A stretch of DNA of 64,000 nt from DATFNI01 sp963787205 (GTDB lineage: Bacteria; Bacteroidota; Rhodothermia; Balneolales; DATFMH01), in assembly GCA_963787205.1 (NCBI GenBank), contig CAWBCD010000010.1, forward strand, positions 154,690 through 218,689, written 5' to 3'. Under the pieces are notes generated by a model. It was not told where the DNA came from. It searched no databases and saw only the letters and a program-made list of their open reading frames with translations. Position 1 is the stretch's first letter; each line of letters begins with the position of its first letter. Position numbers and translations under genes: made by a program. Below are positions 39,627 through 52,175 of the stretch, piece by piece.

Positions 39627-39986
39627 TCAATAAGGCACTACAACCTTCTCCAACGTTTCAAAATGTTTCCTGTTTAACGTCGCAAGAGTTGAAGCATGAT
39701 GAATAGATGTCGCAGCAATGAGCGCGTCAGCCGGACCGACACCGAATCTTGTTTTATACTTATTGCGAATTTCACTTCCCATTTTTGCGACTATGTTTGT
39801 CACCGGAAAAATCTCAAACAATTCCAGAAATGCCTCAACAATTTCTTCTTCTTTTGTCCCATTAACCCCGGAATAAAGCTCAGCCACGGTAATAACTGAC
39901 ACGGATAAATTATCATCAGTTTGTTCGAAGAGATCACGTGCCGTAACTTTCCCTCTCAAATAATCAATACCGGAGCAGCTGCTCAA
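39627..39986 (-). pseudogene. N-terminally truncated VapC-type PIN-domain toxin
   Basis: The 119-codon frame matches VapC-type PIN nucleases from 'IDYLRGK' to the end: 'VSVITVAELYSGV' (E36), 'GVGPADALIAATSIHH' (D87) and 'LATLNRKHF'. Normal PIN domains start 'MxxxDTsvLIDYLRG'. Here the strand with the first catalytic Asp is missing, replaced by MSSCSG, which is out-of-frame sequence from the end of the E1 gene (overlap 23 bases). There is no antitoxin gene beside it. Without the first Asp it should not be an active ribonuclease. It looks like a fossil left by a deletion or insertion next to the E1 stop codon. Confidence 0.7.
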
Positions 39987-42069
39987 TCTTGTCGCTTATC
40001 ATTTCAACGCCGGGCAATACCGCATTCATGAGACCTAAATTGTGGGGGACCGGGATGTCCGGGAAGGTGAGCCGCTCGACCGGGGCATCGAGCCATTCAA
40101 AAGCCTCTTTCATAATCACGGCAGAGATCTCGGCACCGAACCCTGAGGTCTGCGTGTCCTCGTGAACAATGAGGCAGCGGTTCGTTTTTTTCACCGAATC
40201 GATTACAGCCTCCTTATCCCAGGGCATTAGTGTGCGAAGATCGATGAGGTCGGCTGAGATATCCAGTTTCTCAACCGCTTCCTCTGAACGTTCGACCATG
40301 GCTCCCCAGGCGACGATGGTTATGTCTTCCCCTTCTTTCAGGAAAGATGCTTTCCCGAAAGGCACCACATACTTATCCCCGGGATAGGGACGACGGGCCC
40401 ACCGGGCATCAAGCAGGTTGCGATGCTCGAAAAATATGGTGGGGTTATTGTCGCGCATTGCTGATCGAAGCAATCCGACAGCATCCTGTGCATTGGACGG
40501 AAAAGCCAGTTGCCAGCCAACGGCATGCAGGAAATCGGTCTCGTTGCACAGACTGTGCCACGGATCCCCTACTTTGGCAAATCCGCCCGGCATCCGAACA
40601 ACTATGGGCGCGGCAAACCGGTTGGCCGTCCGCCATCGGATAGTGCCGCAATTATGCAATTGTTCCGTCGCCGGATCAGCGTATTTACGAAACTGTATTT
40701 CAGCGACCGGCATCAGACCGGCATATGCCATTCCCACTGCCCGTCCGATGATGCCTTCCTCGGACAAGCTGGTGTCAAAAACCCGATCCTTTCCGAATTC
40801 AGTCTGCAATCCCATCGTTGCAGCGTGGACACCGCCCTTCAGTCCCACGTCTTCCCCAAAAACCAGGAGTTTAGGATTTGTTTTGAGCTCGTACTCCAAC
40901 GTACGCCGAATGGCTTCTACAATATTTATCCGCACCTTCTCCGGCTCCGGCTTTTCACTCTCCTCCGGGAACTGATGACCTTCAGGGAGCAATCCTCCTT
41001 TTACCTGAAGATCAACAGATCCATCATTTTTCGTCTCAGAAAAGGTGTAGCGTTTCACATTTACGGGATCGGGTTCGCTTCTTTTACCAGCCTTTTCAAT
41101 AGCGTCTTCGACTTCCTTACCAACCTCTTTTTCAAGCTCCGACCATTTGCTTTTGCTGAGAATATCAGGGACAAGCCAGCTTTTCAACCGATTCAGTGGA
41201 TCCCTTTTCTTCTCTTCCTTCAGAACCTTTTCTGATTTGTAGGACTGATTATCCTGATAAGAATGTCCATTCAGTCTCGGAACGGTTAGCCGAACCAACA
41301 CAGGGCCCTTTCTCTGGCGAACATACTGTACGGATTGTTCCAAAAGATCAGCCGCCTCTGCAGGGTTGGTTCCATCCCCATCAAAAATCCTGAGATTCTT
41401 GAAGGAATAAAGGTTTTTTGCAATATTACCATCCGGGGTCTGGAATTTACTTTGTACCGAAATCCCATACCCGTTGTCTTCGATGCAAAACAAAAGCGGC
41501 AGGTTCTGGGTGGTGGCTATCGTCAACGACGACCAAAAACCATTGGTGGCAACCGATCCATCGCCACCCAGGACGACTGAAATAGCTCCCTCGTATTCTT
41601 TTTCTTTCAGGACATTACGTCGATATTCGATGGCCTGGGCCCATCCTGTTGCCGGCGTGTATTGTGACCCGACATCACCGGCCATCGGTAAAACGACAGG
41701 ACCCTTATCCCCCGGCAAATTGCAAACAACCCCTATGTCGCGGCCGTCACTATATCCCCCGGATTTCATCATGGGTGCAGCAGCAGCATCTTCAAGGGAT
41801 AATCCCAATGCCAGCATCAAGGGCCTGGACCGGTAGTAGGCACTGACTCCATCATGCTTATGGTTGAGAAATGAAGCCAGCAGGATTTGCCCCAATTCGT
41901 GCCCGCGCGCTGAAAACTGGTACAAGACTTTTTTGTGAGGGACCAGTTTTGTCTCTTCAATTTCATCAATAAAACGAGAGTAAAAAAAGGTCCGGACTAT
42001 TGTTTTCCAGTCTCTTTCATGAATAGCGGGGTGGACGACAGCCTCTCCGGTTTCTGATTGTATGTTCAT
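39964..42069 (-). CDS. 2-oxoacid dehydrogenase E1, fused alpha and beta subunits
   Basis: The 701-residue protein joins both E1 halves in one chain. The alpha part (about 1-340) has the thiamine diphosphate motif GGDGSVATNGF (168-178) to EDNGYGISV (197-205). The beta part (from about 375) has 'VFGEDVGLKGGVHAATMGL' (in part), 'EEGIIGRAVGMAYAGLMPVAEIQF' and 'IVHEDTQTSGFGAEIS'. It decarboxylates pyruvate or branched-chain 2-oxoacids and hands the acyl group to a lipoyl E2. The substrate cannot be fixed from the sequence, and no E2 or E3 gene is in the window. Fused E1 chains are common in Bacteroidota. It follows the aminotransferase gene by 50 bases, so they may be co-transcribed. Confidence 0.92.
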   Translation of the reverse strand: MNIQSETGEAVVHPAIHERDWKTIVRTFFYSRFIDEIEETKLVPHKKVLYQFSARGHELGQILLASFLNHKHDGVSAYYRSRPLMLALGLSLEDAAAAPMMKSGGYSDGRDIGVVCNLPGDKGPVVLPMAGDVGSQYTPATGWAQAIEYRRNVLKEKEYEGAISVVLGGDGSVATNGFWSSLTIATTQNLPLLFCIEDNGYGISVQSKFQTPDGNIAKNLYSFKNLRIFDGDGTNPAEAADLLEQSVQYVRQRKGPVLVRLTVPRLNGHSYQDNQSYKSEKVLKEEKKRDPLNRLKSWLVPDILSKSKWSELEKEVGKEVEDAIEKAGKRSEPDPVNVKRYTFSETKNDGSVDLQVKGGLLPEGHQFPEESEKPEPEKVRINIVEAIRRTLEYELKTNPKLLVFGEDVGLKGGVHAATMGLQTEFGKDRVFDTSLSEEGIIGRAVGMAYAGLMPVAEIQFRKYADPATEQLHNCGTIRWRTANRFAAPIVVRMPGGFAKVGDPWHSLCNETDFLHAVGWQLAFPSNAQDAVGLLRSAMRDNNPTIFFEHRNLLDARWARRPYPGDKYVVPFGKASFLKEGEDITIVAWGAMVERSEEAVEKLDISADLIDLRTLMPWDKEAVIDSVKKTNRCLIVHEDTQTSGFGAEISAVIMKEAFEWLDAPVERLTFPDIPVPHNLGLMNAVLPGVEMISDKIEQLLRY

Positions 42070-42119
42070 GGCTTTTATTAAGTAGTTTATTGAAAGATTT
42101 TCAGCCGGAAATGTCCCTG

Positions 42120-43229
42120 TTACAAATAGATAGCGTTGTAACTGTCTTCGAAATGCTTCATCTCCCGATTGGTTCCAATAGTAACACGGACACCATTCGG
42201 CATGCCGAACCCATTCAGCTGCCGTAAAATTACTCCGCGCTTCAGCATCTCCTGAGTGAAATGGGTGGCCTCGTTTTCGGTGTCAAAAACCAGCATTACG
42301 GCATTTGCATAACTCGGTACATAGGTCAAACCATTATTGTCGCAGAAATGATATAACCGTTCTTTCCCATTTCTGACCATCTCTCGTGTCTTTTCGATGA
42401 AATCCTGATCAGACAATGCCGCTTCCGCAGCTGCCTGACCTGTAACAGACGGCTCAAAAGTGAATTTCACCTTATACATGTCGTGAATCAGTTCTTCCGG
42501 ACCAACTGCGTAACCAACACGTAACCCAGCCAGTCCGTAAGCTTTAGAAAAAGTGCGAAGAGTGATCACATTGTCATAACCCATTTCTATAGTCCCGGGA
42601 TAATCCGGTTCATCCTGGACAAATTCGTAGTATGCCTCATCCATCACTACGATCACGTCCTCGGGTATACACGACATAAAAGCTGCGAACTCATCCTTTG
42701 TCACATAGGTACCTGTCGGATTATTCGGGTTTGCGATGTAGATCATTCGGGTTTGATCATTGACCGCATCGGCCATAGCCGGGAGGTCAAAGCGATAATC
42801 TTTCGTCAAAGGAATTAAATCCCGTTCGACTCCCCGAATCTGCGTCTGAATCCGGAATCCCAGAAACGTGACATCTGCTGTAATGGCATGATCGCCCTGC
42901 TGGAGAAAGGTTCTCGAAAGGGCACCTATAAGACTTTCGGATCCGGCACCGGCTATGATCTGTGTATCTTTGACTCCAAGTTTTCGGGCAAGAAGCCTGC
43001 ACAAATCCCGGGAAGCGGAATCCGGGTAATCCTGGACAACAGCCAGAGATTTGGTCACAGCCTCGGTTACCTTTCGACTACATCCCAGCCTGTTTTCATT
43101 TGAAGCCAGTTTGGAAATCCTGACAGGATGATAGGCGACCTGCACTTCGGCTATGGTTTTGCCAGGCACATAAGGATGTAGCTCCTGAATATGCGCTGGA
43201 ATCTTTATATGCTTGTGTTCTACCAACAT
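42120..43229 (-). CDS. Class I/II PLP-dependent aminotransferase, histidinol-phosphate type
   Basis: The 369-residue protein is a fold-type I aminotransferase close to HisC. It has LASNENRLGCS near the N-terminus (HisC has ...NENPxGxS), IANPNNPTGTYV (about 165-176), VVMDEAYYEF (PLP-pyridine Asp197), the PLP Lys229 in TFSKAYGLAGLRVGY and a C-terminal VRVTIGTNREM. It could act on histidinol phosphate, phenylalanine or another aromatic amino acid. No other histidine gene is nearby, so an aromatic or general role is just as likely. It is upstream of the E1 gene in a probable two-gene operon. Confidence 0.88.
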   Translation of the reverse strand: MLVEHKHIKIPAHIQELHPYVPGKTIAEVQVAYHPVRISKLASNENRLGCSRKVTEAVTKSLAVVQDYPDSASRDLCRLLARKLGVKDTQIIAGAGSESLIGALSRTFLQQGDHAITADVTFLGFRIQTQIRGVERDLIPLTKDYRFDLPAMADAVNDQTRMIYIANPNNPTGTYVTKDEFAAFMSCIPEDVIVVMDEAYYEFVQDEPDYPGTIEMGYDNVITLRTFSKAYGLAGLRVGYAVGPEELIHDMYKVKFTFEPSVTGQAAAEAALSDQDFIEKTREMVRNGKERLYHFCDNNGLTYVPSYANAVMLVFDTENEATHFTQEMLKRGVILRQLNGFGMPNGVRVTIGTNREMKHFEDSYNAIYL

Positions 43230-43326
43230 TAATAATTTCCTTATTTTAGTAAATGCAGTAATACAAAGATCAGTTCCAACATTTGTGATGCAAGTTTCAA
43301 ACCCTCAAATATGCCTTTAATATCTT

Positions 43327-43342
43327 AAAAAAGCGCTTTTTT
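43327..43342. promoter_or_regulatory. Perfect palindrome AAAAAAGCGCTTTTTT in divergent promoter region
   Basis: A 16-base perfect palindrome lies about 100 bases upstream of the aminotransferase start and 180 bases before the secreted-protein start. Its core is identical to the palindrome at 7146-7155. It could be an operator. The rest of 43230-43524 shows no gene. Confidence 0.3.
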
Positions 43343-43524
43343 AAAAAGTTAAATATGCTTGATTAGGGTATCTGAATAATCGGATTTTTTTAAATCTGAC
43401 GGCACCCTATCTGTCGTTTAACTTAGCATCTATACTTTTACTATTTTGGCCTGAACATTAATTAAATTTGACATACTCAATTCTGGATTATCGAGAGATT
43501 ATACCATCATTTACTCCCTTATTT

Positions 43525-44196
43525 ATGAAAAAACGTATTCTCACTCTGCTGCTTTTCATTAGTGTTACCGTCCCTTTTGCACAATGCCAGGCGCAGGCGC
43601 TAAAAGTTGTATTATCCGACACGTTTATCGGAACATTTAACGGTGCTCTTCTTGGCGGCGGTACAATGCTTCTCAGAAACAACAGTAAGGATTTGGGCCC
43701 AATGCGTTTTGGAGTTGGATTTGGTACCCTTTACGGCCTGGGAATTGGTTTTTATGATGTGTCTAAGATTCAAAATAATACACCCTACGAGGTGAACGGA
43801 GTACTTAATTCGGCAGGTAATTCGACTACGCTCATTCTCGCAGATACTTTTTACGGAGGAGCAACAGGAACGCTTGTTGGAATGGCTGTGAGTTTAATGG
43901 CCAACAGTAAGGTCACGGAAGGACTTAGATATGGAGCAGGTATCGGCGTATGGACCGGCTTCGCGTTTGGCGTTGTAGATGCCCTGGTGATCAGTAAATC
44001 AAAATACCAATCAAAATTTGGTCATTATCGATTATCCGATGCTGCACCCGGAATCATCAGGGTTCAGACAGGGTCCAACATTGGCTTGTCCTTCCTGAAC
44101 CCCGATGTTATCCAGGTAAAATCGATCAGGAATCAAGTTCCCGTCTCACAATATAAATTTGCAATGAACGTGGTGAATGTTCGCCTTCCACTGTAG
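43525..44196 (+). CDS. Secreted glycine-rich protein with an internal duplication, unknown function
   Basis: I chose the ATG at 43525, which gives a signal peptide directly (MKKRILTLLLFISVTVPFAQCQAQ). The 223-residue product contains two related glycine-zipper modules. One is at about 28-80 (LSDTFIGTFNGALLGGGTMLL ... FGVGFGTLYGLGIGFYDVSK), the other at about 103-158 (LADTFYGGATGTLVGMAVSL ... YGAGIGVWTGFAFGVVDALVISK). Each looks like two Gly-rich hydrophobic hairpin arms linked by a polar NNSK / NSK turn. It probably inserts in or lines the outer membrane. I do not recognise a named family. It is convergent with the SGNH gene, 5 bases apart. Confidence 0.75.
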   Translation: MKKRILTLLLFISVTVPFAQCQAQALKVVLSDTFIGTFNGALLGGGTMLLRNNSKDLGPMRFGVGFGTLYGLGIGFYDVSKIQNNTPYEVNGVLNSAGNSTTLILADTFYGGATGTLVGMAVSLMANSKVTEGLRYGAGIGVWTGFAFGVVDALVISKSKYQSKFGHYRLSDAAPGIIRVQTGSNIGLSFLNPDVIQVKSIRNQVPVSQYKFAMNVVNVRLPL

Positions 44197-44201
44197 TAAA
44201 A

Positions 44202-45131
44202 TCAATCTTCTTCATCGTGATCATGATCATGGTGATGATGATGACCATGCTGGTGGTCGTGATCATGTTCTTCTTCCCCGACGTTCGTCAATGCTTTCAG
44301 AAGAGATTTGACCGTCTGAACATGACCAGCCAGGGAAGGGTGGAGGCCATCGTTGAGATAATTCCAGGCCTCGGGCGGACGTCCCATTCTATTGCCTAAA
44401 GGATCAACGATATAACCTGATTTCCCGGATATCACGTCACGGTATTGGATGAGATCCTTCTCCTGAATTATCGTGTTGAACTCAGGCGACTCTTCCATCA
44501 TCTCCTCGATGACGGGTGGCGGTGTAATCCAGATCGCTGGATTTTTTGTGATATCTTTGACTGCCAGATCCAGGGTATTCAGATTTTCCCAGAATTCCGT
44601 TAATGAGACCATGGTCCGGTTTGCTGCATAATTAGGCCGCTCGGCGTCATGAGTACCCAATGAAATGATGACCCAATCGGGATTCTGTGCGATCACATCC
44701 CGGTCGAACCGTTTCAAAGCGTTATAACTGGTATCGCCACTCAGGGATGCATTTACGAATGACAAGTCCTGGTCAGGCAGTGCGATTTCAAGCATATGTA
44801 CAAAGATCTCAAACCAACTCTGGAGATCATCTGTTATCGAGTCACCCAAAACGACAATTTTATCGTTCTTTTTGAATGGAAGCTGCTGAATTTGTTCGAT
44901 CGTTGTTTCGTCTTTCAACATTTCCAACGCCGCTTTTTTTGCCTGATCATCAAAATGACTCCGGATATCTATCAATTCCTGCGGTTCGATACCGATAAAC
45001 CTGGCCACAATGCCAATATCTTTCGTACCCGGAAGCAGTGGAAAGTGCCGTTCGATGTTCAGAAACTGGGCCATATATTTAAGGATATCCTTTCTATTGG
45101 CCTTTTTTTGATCACTATTTTTGTCTGCCAT
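44202..45131 (-). CDS. SGNH/GDSL-type esterase-like protein with His/Asp-rich tail
   Basis: The 309-residue protein has an N-terminal helical region (1-85) of unknown role and an SGNH hydrolase fold. Block I is VLGDSITD (Ser98), block II NASLSGDTSY (Gly132), block III SLGTHDAE and block V DGLHPS (Asp261, His264). Block III normally reads GxND; here the Asn is replaced by His161, which is unusual. The last ~24 residues are almost only His, Asp and Glu (HDHDHQHGHHHHHDHDHD), a likely metal-binding tail. No signal peptide is seen, so it is probably cytoplasmic. Activity should be esterase or lipase-like, but no substrate can be named. Confidence 0.82.
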   Translation of the reverse strand: MADKNSDQKKANRKDILKYMAQFLNIERHFPLLPGTKDIGIVARFIGIEPQELIDIRSHFDDQAKKAALEMLKDETTIEQIQQLPFKKNDKIVVLGDSITDDLQSWFEIFVHMLEIALPDQDLSFVNASLSGDTSYNALKRFDRDVIAQNPDWVIISLGTHDAERPNYAANRTMVSLTEFWENLNTLDLAVKDITKNPAIWITPPPVIEEMMEESPEFNTIIQEKDLIQYRDVISGKSGYIVDPLGNRMGRPPEAWNYLNDGLHPSLAGHVQTVKSLLKALTNVGEEEHDHDHQHGHHHHHDHDHDEED

Positions 45132-45192
45132 AGTCTCTTTCTTGTTTATAAATATCTAAACTCTTTGTCTTTATTTAAGATCCGTAATAATC

Positions 45193-45876
45193 TTACATGA
45201 GTAATCGATCAACCAACTCAGATGTTCCCTTTGCCGCTTTTTCAATAACATAATGAATATCCCTGCGTGCAGGAATGGGTGTTTTTTCAGGATTAATAAC
45301 AAATATTGGCGAATCAACGGGCACATAATCGAGCAGTCCGGCTGCCGGATACACAGCGAGCGATGTGCCGATCACCAAATAGATATCTGCTTCGGTGGAT
45401 TTGGCAGCAGCCACTTCCATCATGGGCACCATCTCACCAAACCAAACAATATGTGGTCGCAGTTGTGAACCCTTTTCACAGGTATCTCCCAGATGGATTT
45501 CCCGGTCCCCGATATCATAAATGAGCTTTTCATCAGCAGTGCTGCGTGCCTTAGTCAACTCACCGTGAAGATGTATCACATGGGATGAGCCCGCTTTTTC
45601 ATGTAAATTATCTACATTTTGAGTTATGATCGTAACATCATATCCCTCTTCCAGCTTTGCCAGCGCATAATGAGCGGCATTTGGCTGTGCAATAACTGAT
45701 TGTTTTCGTCTTTTATTATAAAAGTCGAGCACTTTCCCGGGATTTCTCATCCATCCTTCCGCAGATGCAACTTCCATGACATCGTGTCCTTCCCACAATC
45801 CACCCGAATCACGAAATGTTGCCAGTCCGCTCTCGGCACTTATACCGGCGCCCGATAAAACAACTACTTTCTTCAT
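45193..45876 (-). CDS. cobB: Sir2-family NAD-dependent protein deacylase
   Basis: The 227-residue sirtuin has the NAD motifs GAGISAESGLATFRD (9-23) and TQNVDNLHEKAG (85-96), catalytic His104 in IHLHGEL, and 'PHIVWFGEMVP' and 'VIGTSLAVYPAAGL'. It should remove acetyl or acyl groups from lysines. The zinc-binding Cys4 site is degenerate: only one Cys (in DTCEKGSQLRP) is visible where four are usual. I remember similar zinc-less sirtuins in Bacteroidota, so it is probably functional. It is divergent from the OsmC gene; the 221-base gap holds no other feature that I can name. Confidence 0.9.
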   Translation of the reverse strand: MKKVVVLSGAGISAESGLATFRDSGGLWEGHDVMEVASAEGWMRNPGKVLDFYNKRRKQSVIAQPNAAHYALAKLEEGYDVTIITQNVDNLHEKAGSSHVIHLHGELTKARSTADEKLIYDIGDREIHLGDTCEKGSQLRPHIVWFGEMVPMMEVAAAKSTEADIYLVIGTSLAVYPAAGLLDYVPVDSPIFVINPEKTPIPARRDIHYVIEKAAKGTSELVDRLLM

Positions 45877-46097
45877 GGATTGCTACGCTGCTTTTATACG
45901 ATCAGTTGGCAAGAAATTAATTTCCACAATGATATATTAACGAACATGATTTTTTACAAGTACCTCCAAAACGGAAACGGATTATGGACTCCTTTTCCAT
46001 TATTTTGATCACATAATATAATAACAGGCTTAACTTCCAATAGTTTGCCTAAACCTGTACGTTCTGAATTTAAAATATATTAACAGAATTTTAAGCT

Positions 46098-46556
46098 ATG
46101 ACTGAATTTCAACCCATCATCTGCGAACTGAGCAACCCGGACGAATTTCTCACCAATGTTACGATTAGAGATCATCATGTGGATTTTGACGAACCCGAGA
46201 GTGCAGGCGGAAAGGACAAGGCCCCTACACCAACGGAGACGACTATTGGTTCGCTCGGTGCCTGCGTCGTCATGACCATTAAAATTTATCTGGATCACAA
46301 AAACTGGTCATTTCGATCTGTTCATTGTGCTCTTCGCATGTCCAAAGAGAAAGTAGAAGATCCCGAGCGTTTAACGGAAGAGGAACGTAGTTATGTACGA
46401 AGCAACAGACTCACAAGAATTACGACAGTAATAACTATTGATGCGGATTTTGATGAAAAACAGTTGGAACGGGTAAAGACCGTTGCGGGGAAATGTCCTG
46501 TACATAAGTTAATGGAGGGTAGTGTGTTGATACAGGATGAGGTACAACTGGCCTGA
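46098..46556 (+). CDS. OsmC/Ohr-family peroxide-detoxifying protein
   Basis: The 152-residue protein has the two family cysteines: Cys56 in TTIGSLGACVVMTIKIYLDHK and Cys133 in VAGKCPVHKLMEGSV. These act in thiol-dependent reduction of organic hydroperoxides. The 'ETTIGSLGAC' context and the C-terminal 'GKCPVHK' are closer to OsmC than to Ohr. Length is normal and it is cytoplasmic. It is transcribed towards the rRNA operon and ends 18 bases before the shared terminator at 46574-46607. Confidence 0.9.
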   Translation: MTEFQPIICELSNPDEFLTNVTIRDHHVDFDEPESAGGKDKAPTPTETTIGSLGACVVMTIKIYLDHKNWSFRSVHCALRMSKEKVEDPERLTEEERSYVRSNRLTRITTVITIDADFDEKQLERVKTVAGKCPVHKLMEGSVLIQDEVQLA

Positions 46557-46573
46557 CCTTACTCCCCACAAAC

Positions 46574-46607
46574 AAAAAAGGCACCGAATCCGGGAGGACA
46601 GGGTGCC
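46574..46607 (-). terminator. Terminator of the rRNA operon
   Basis: On the minus strand, the hairpin GGCACC ... GGTGCC (with inner pairs across CCTGTCC...GGATTC) is followed by six Ts. It lies about 28 bases after the 5S gene. It could also stop osmC transcription coming the other way. Confidence 0.8.
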
Positions 46608-46635
46608 AGTAAAAGGGGGAGTGTTAAAAAAAAGA

Positions 46636-46748
46636 GGATGAGGCAAGACCTACTCTCCCGCGTTGGCAGTACCATCGGCGCCATCGAGCTTAACGGCCGT
46701 GTTCGGGATGGGAACGGGTGTGGCCTCGAGGCAATACTCACCTCATCC
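46636..46748 (-). rRNA. rrf: 5S ribosomal RNA
   Basis: The segment reads on the minus strand as a typical 5S: a terminal stem of GGATGAGG with CCTCATCC, and the conserved internal segments 'ACACCCGTTCCCATCCCGAA', 'CACGGCCGTTAAG' and 'GATGGTACTGC...GGGAGAGTAGG'. It is the last gene of the operon. The ends are set by the stem and could be off by a few bases. Confidence 0.93.
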
Positions 46749-46829
46749 AAACTGGATGTATGGATATACAAAAAAAAAGAAGACTGTAGCGATAGCAGAA
46801 GCCCGGGCGGGCCTGGACAAGCCCACCGG

Positions 46830-49749
<2,920 letters not shown>

Positions 49750-49873
49750 CCGGTAGACTTGCCCATCACTCCCTTGCGGGGCGCGGACAGAGTCCACCAC
49801 TCGGTGGCTTTTCCCGACTAGGTCGGGACTAGACCTTTTTACTTTTCTACTTCTACAATGAGTCGCTACAGTC

Positions 49874-49885
49874 TGTCAAAGAACA
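49874..49885 (-). promoter_or_regulatory. boxA antitermination element before 23S
   Basis: TGTTCTTTGACA on the minus strand, in the spacer between tRNA-Ala and 23S, matches the boxA element used by Nus factors for rRNA antitermination. Confidence 0.65.
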
Positions 49886-49929
49886 TGTGTTCTTTCTTCG
49901 AACAAAATATCTTCGGGATCCTATCCCTG

Positions 49930-50003
49930 TGGAGCTAGCCGGATTCGAACCGGCGACCCCCTGCTTGCAAGGCAGGTGCTCTAGCCAACTGAGCTATAGC
50001 CCC
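49930..50003 (-). tRNA. tRNA-Ala (anticodon TGC)
   Basis: A complete cloverleaf on the minus strand has acceptor GGGGCTA with TAGCTCC, D-arm AGCTCAGTTGGCTAGAGC, an anticodon loop containing TGC in CCTTGCAAG, and T-arm GGTTCGAATCC. It lies in the 16S-23S spacer. CCA is not encoded. Confidence 0.97.
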
Positions 50004-50038
50004 CCGACTTCTCCCGAACTCGCCGGGAGCGATCTGGG

Positions 50039-50112
<74 letters not shown>

Positions 50113-50256
50113 CGAAGGCTCTGCCGGGCAGCTTCCCGCCCCGCACATCCGCTCAGGCGGCCGGCTCGCAGTCCCGAATACTTCGGAACCGGGCGGCGCC
50201 CTGGGTAATCAACAAATCGCACAGCGAGAAACCGGACGGACCAGTCGACACGCTCC

Positions 50257-51816
<1,560 letters not shown>

Positions 51817-51921
51817 AATCTATCTTATTAGATTCCTTGCTGAGTCGTCCCGCTCCGTTCCGATTCTCTTCCTAATTGACTTATTAGGGCTCGCTATGCG
51901 ATTTGTTCATTACTCAGTATC

Positions 51922-51932
51922 TCCAAAGAACA
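51922..51932 (-). promoter_or_regulatory. boxA-like element in the rRNA leader
   Basis: TGTTCTTTGGA on the minus strand, about 105 bases before 16S, is one base from the spacer boxA and fits antitermination of the operon. Confidence 0.55.
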
Positions 51933-51996
51933 TCCCTGCCACTTCCGCTCACCAGAGCCTTTTTATTTCCCCGGTTCGTTTCCGCGACAGATTCCT

Positions 51997-52026
51997 ATGA
52001 TAAGGATATTTTATTATACGTGTCAA
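51997..52026 (-). promoter_or_regulatory. rRNA promoter P2 (TTGACA-N18-TATCAT)
   Basis: On the minus strand a perfect -35 TTGACA (52021-52026) is followed after 18 bases by TATCAT (51997-52002), about 180 bases upstream of 16S. It is one of two tandem promoter-like sites with the same spacing. Confidence 0.6.
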
Positions 52027-52070
52027 ATTTTCGCCCGAATTTTTGTTCTGTTTTTCCCGGGCTGATTAGA

Positions 52071-52100
52071 AATATACGACAGCTTTCCTTCCGATGTCAA
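52071..52100 (-). promoter_or_regulatory. rRNA promoter P1 (TTGACA-N18-TATATT)
   Basis: On the minus strand TTGACA (52095-52100) is followed after 18 bases by TATATT (52071-52076). AT-rich DNA upstream may act as an UP element. The 74-base offset from P2 suggests the tandem arrangement known for rRNA operons. Confidence 0.6.
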
Positions 52101-52175
52101 GACAATATTAAACCGGTGTTACCTTTTCTTTAAGGTCAATAACACCTCCCCCTGAACTGACTGAGTTATAAACTT

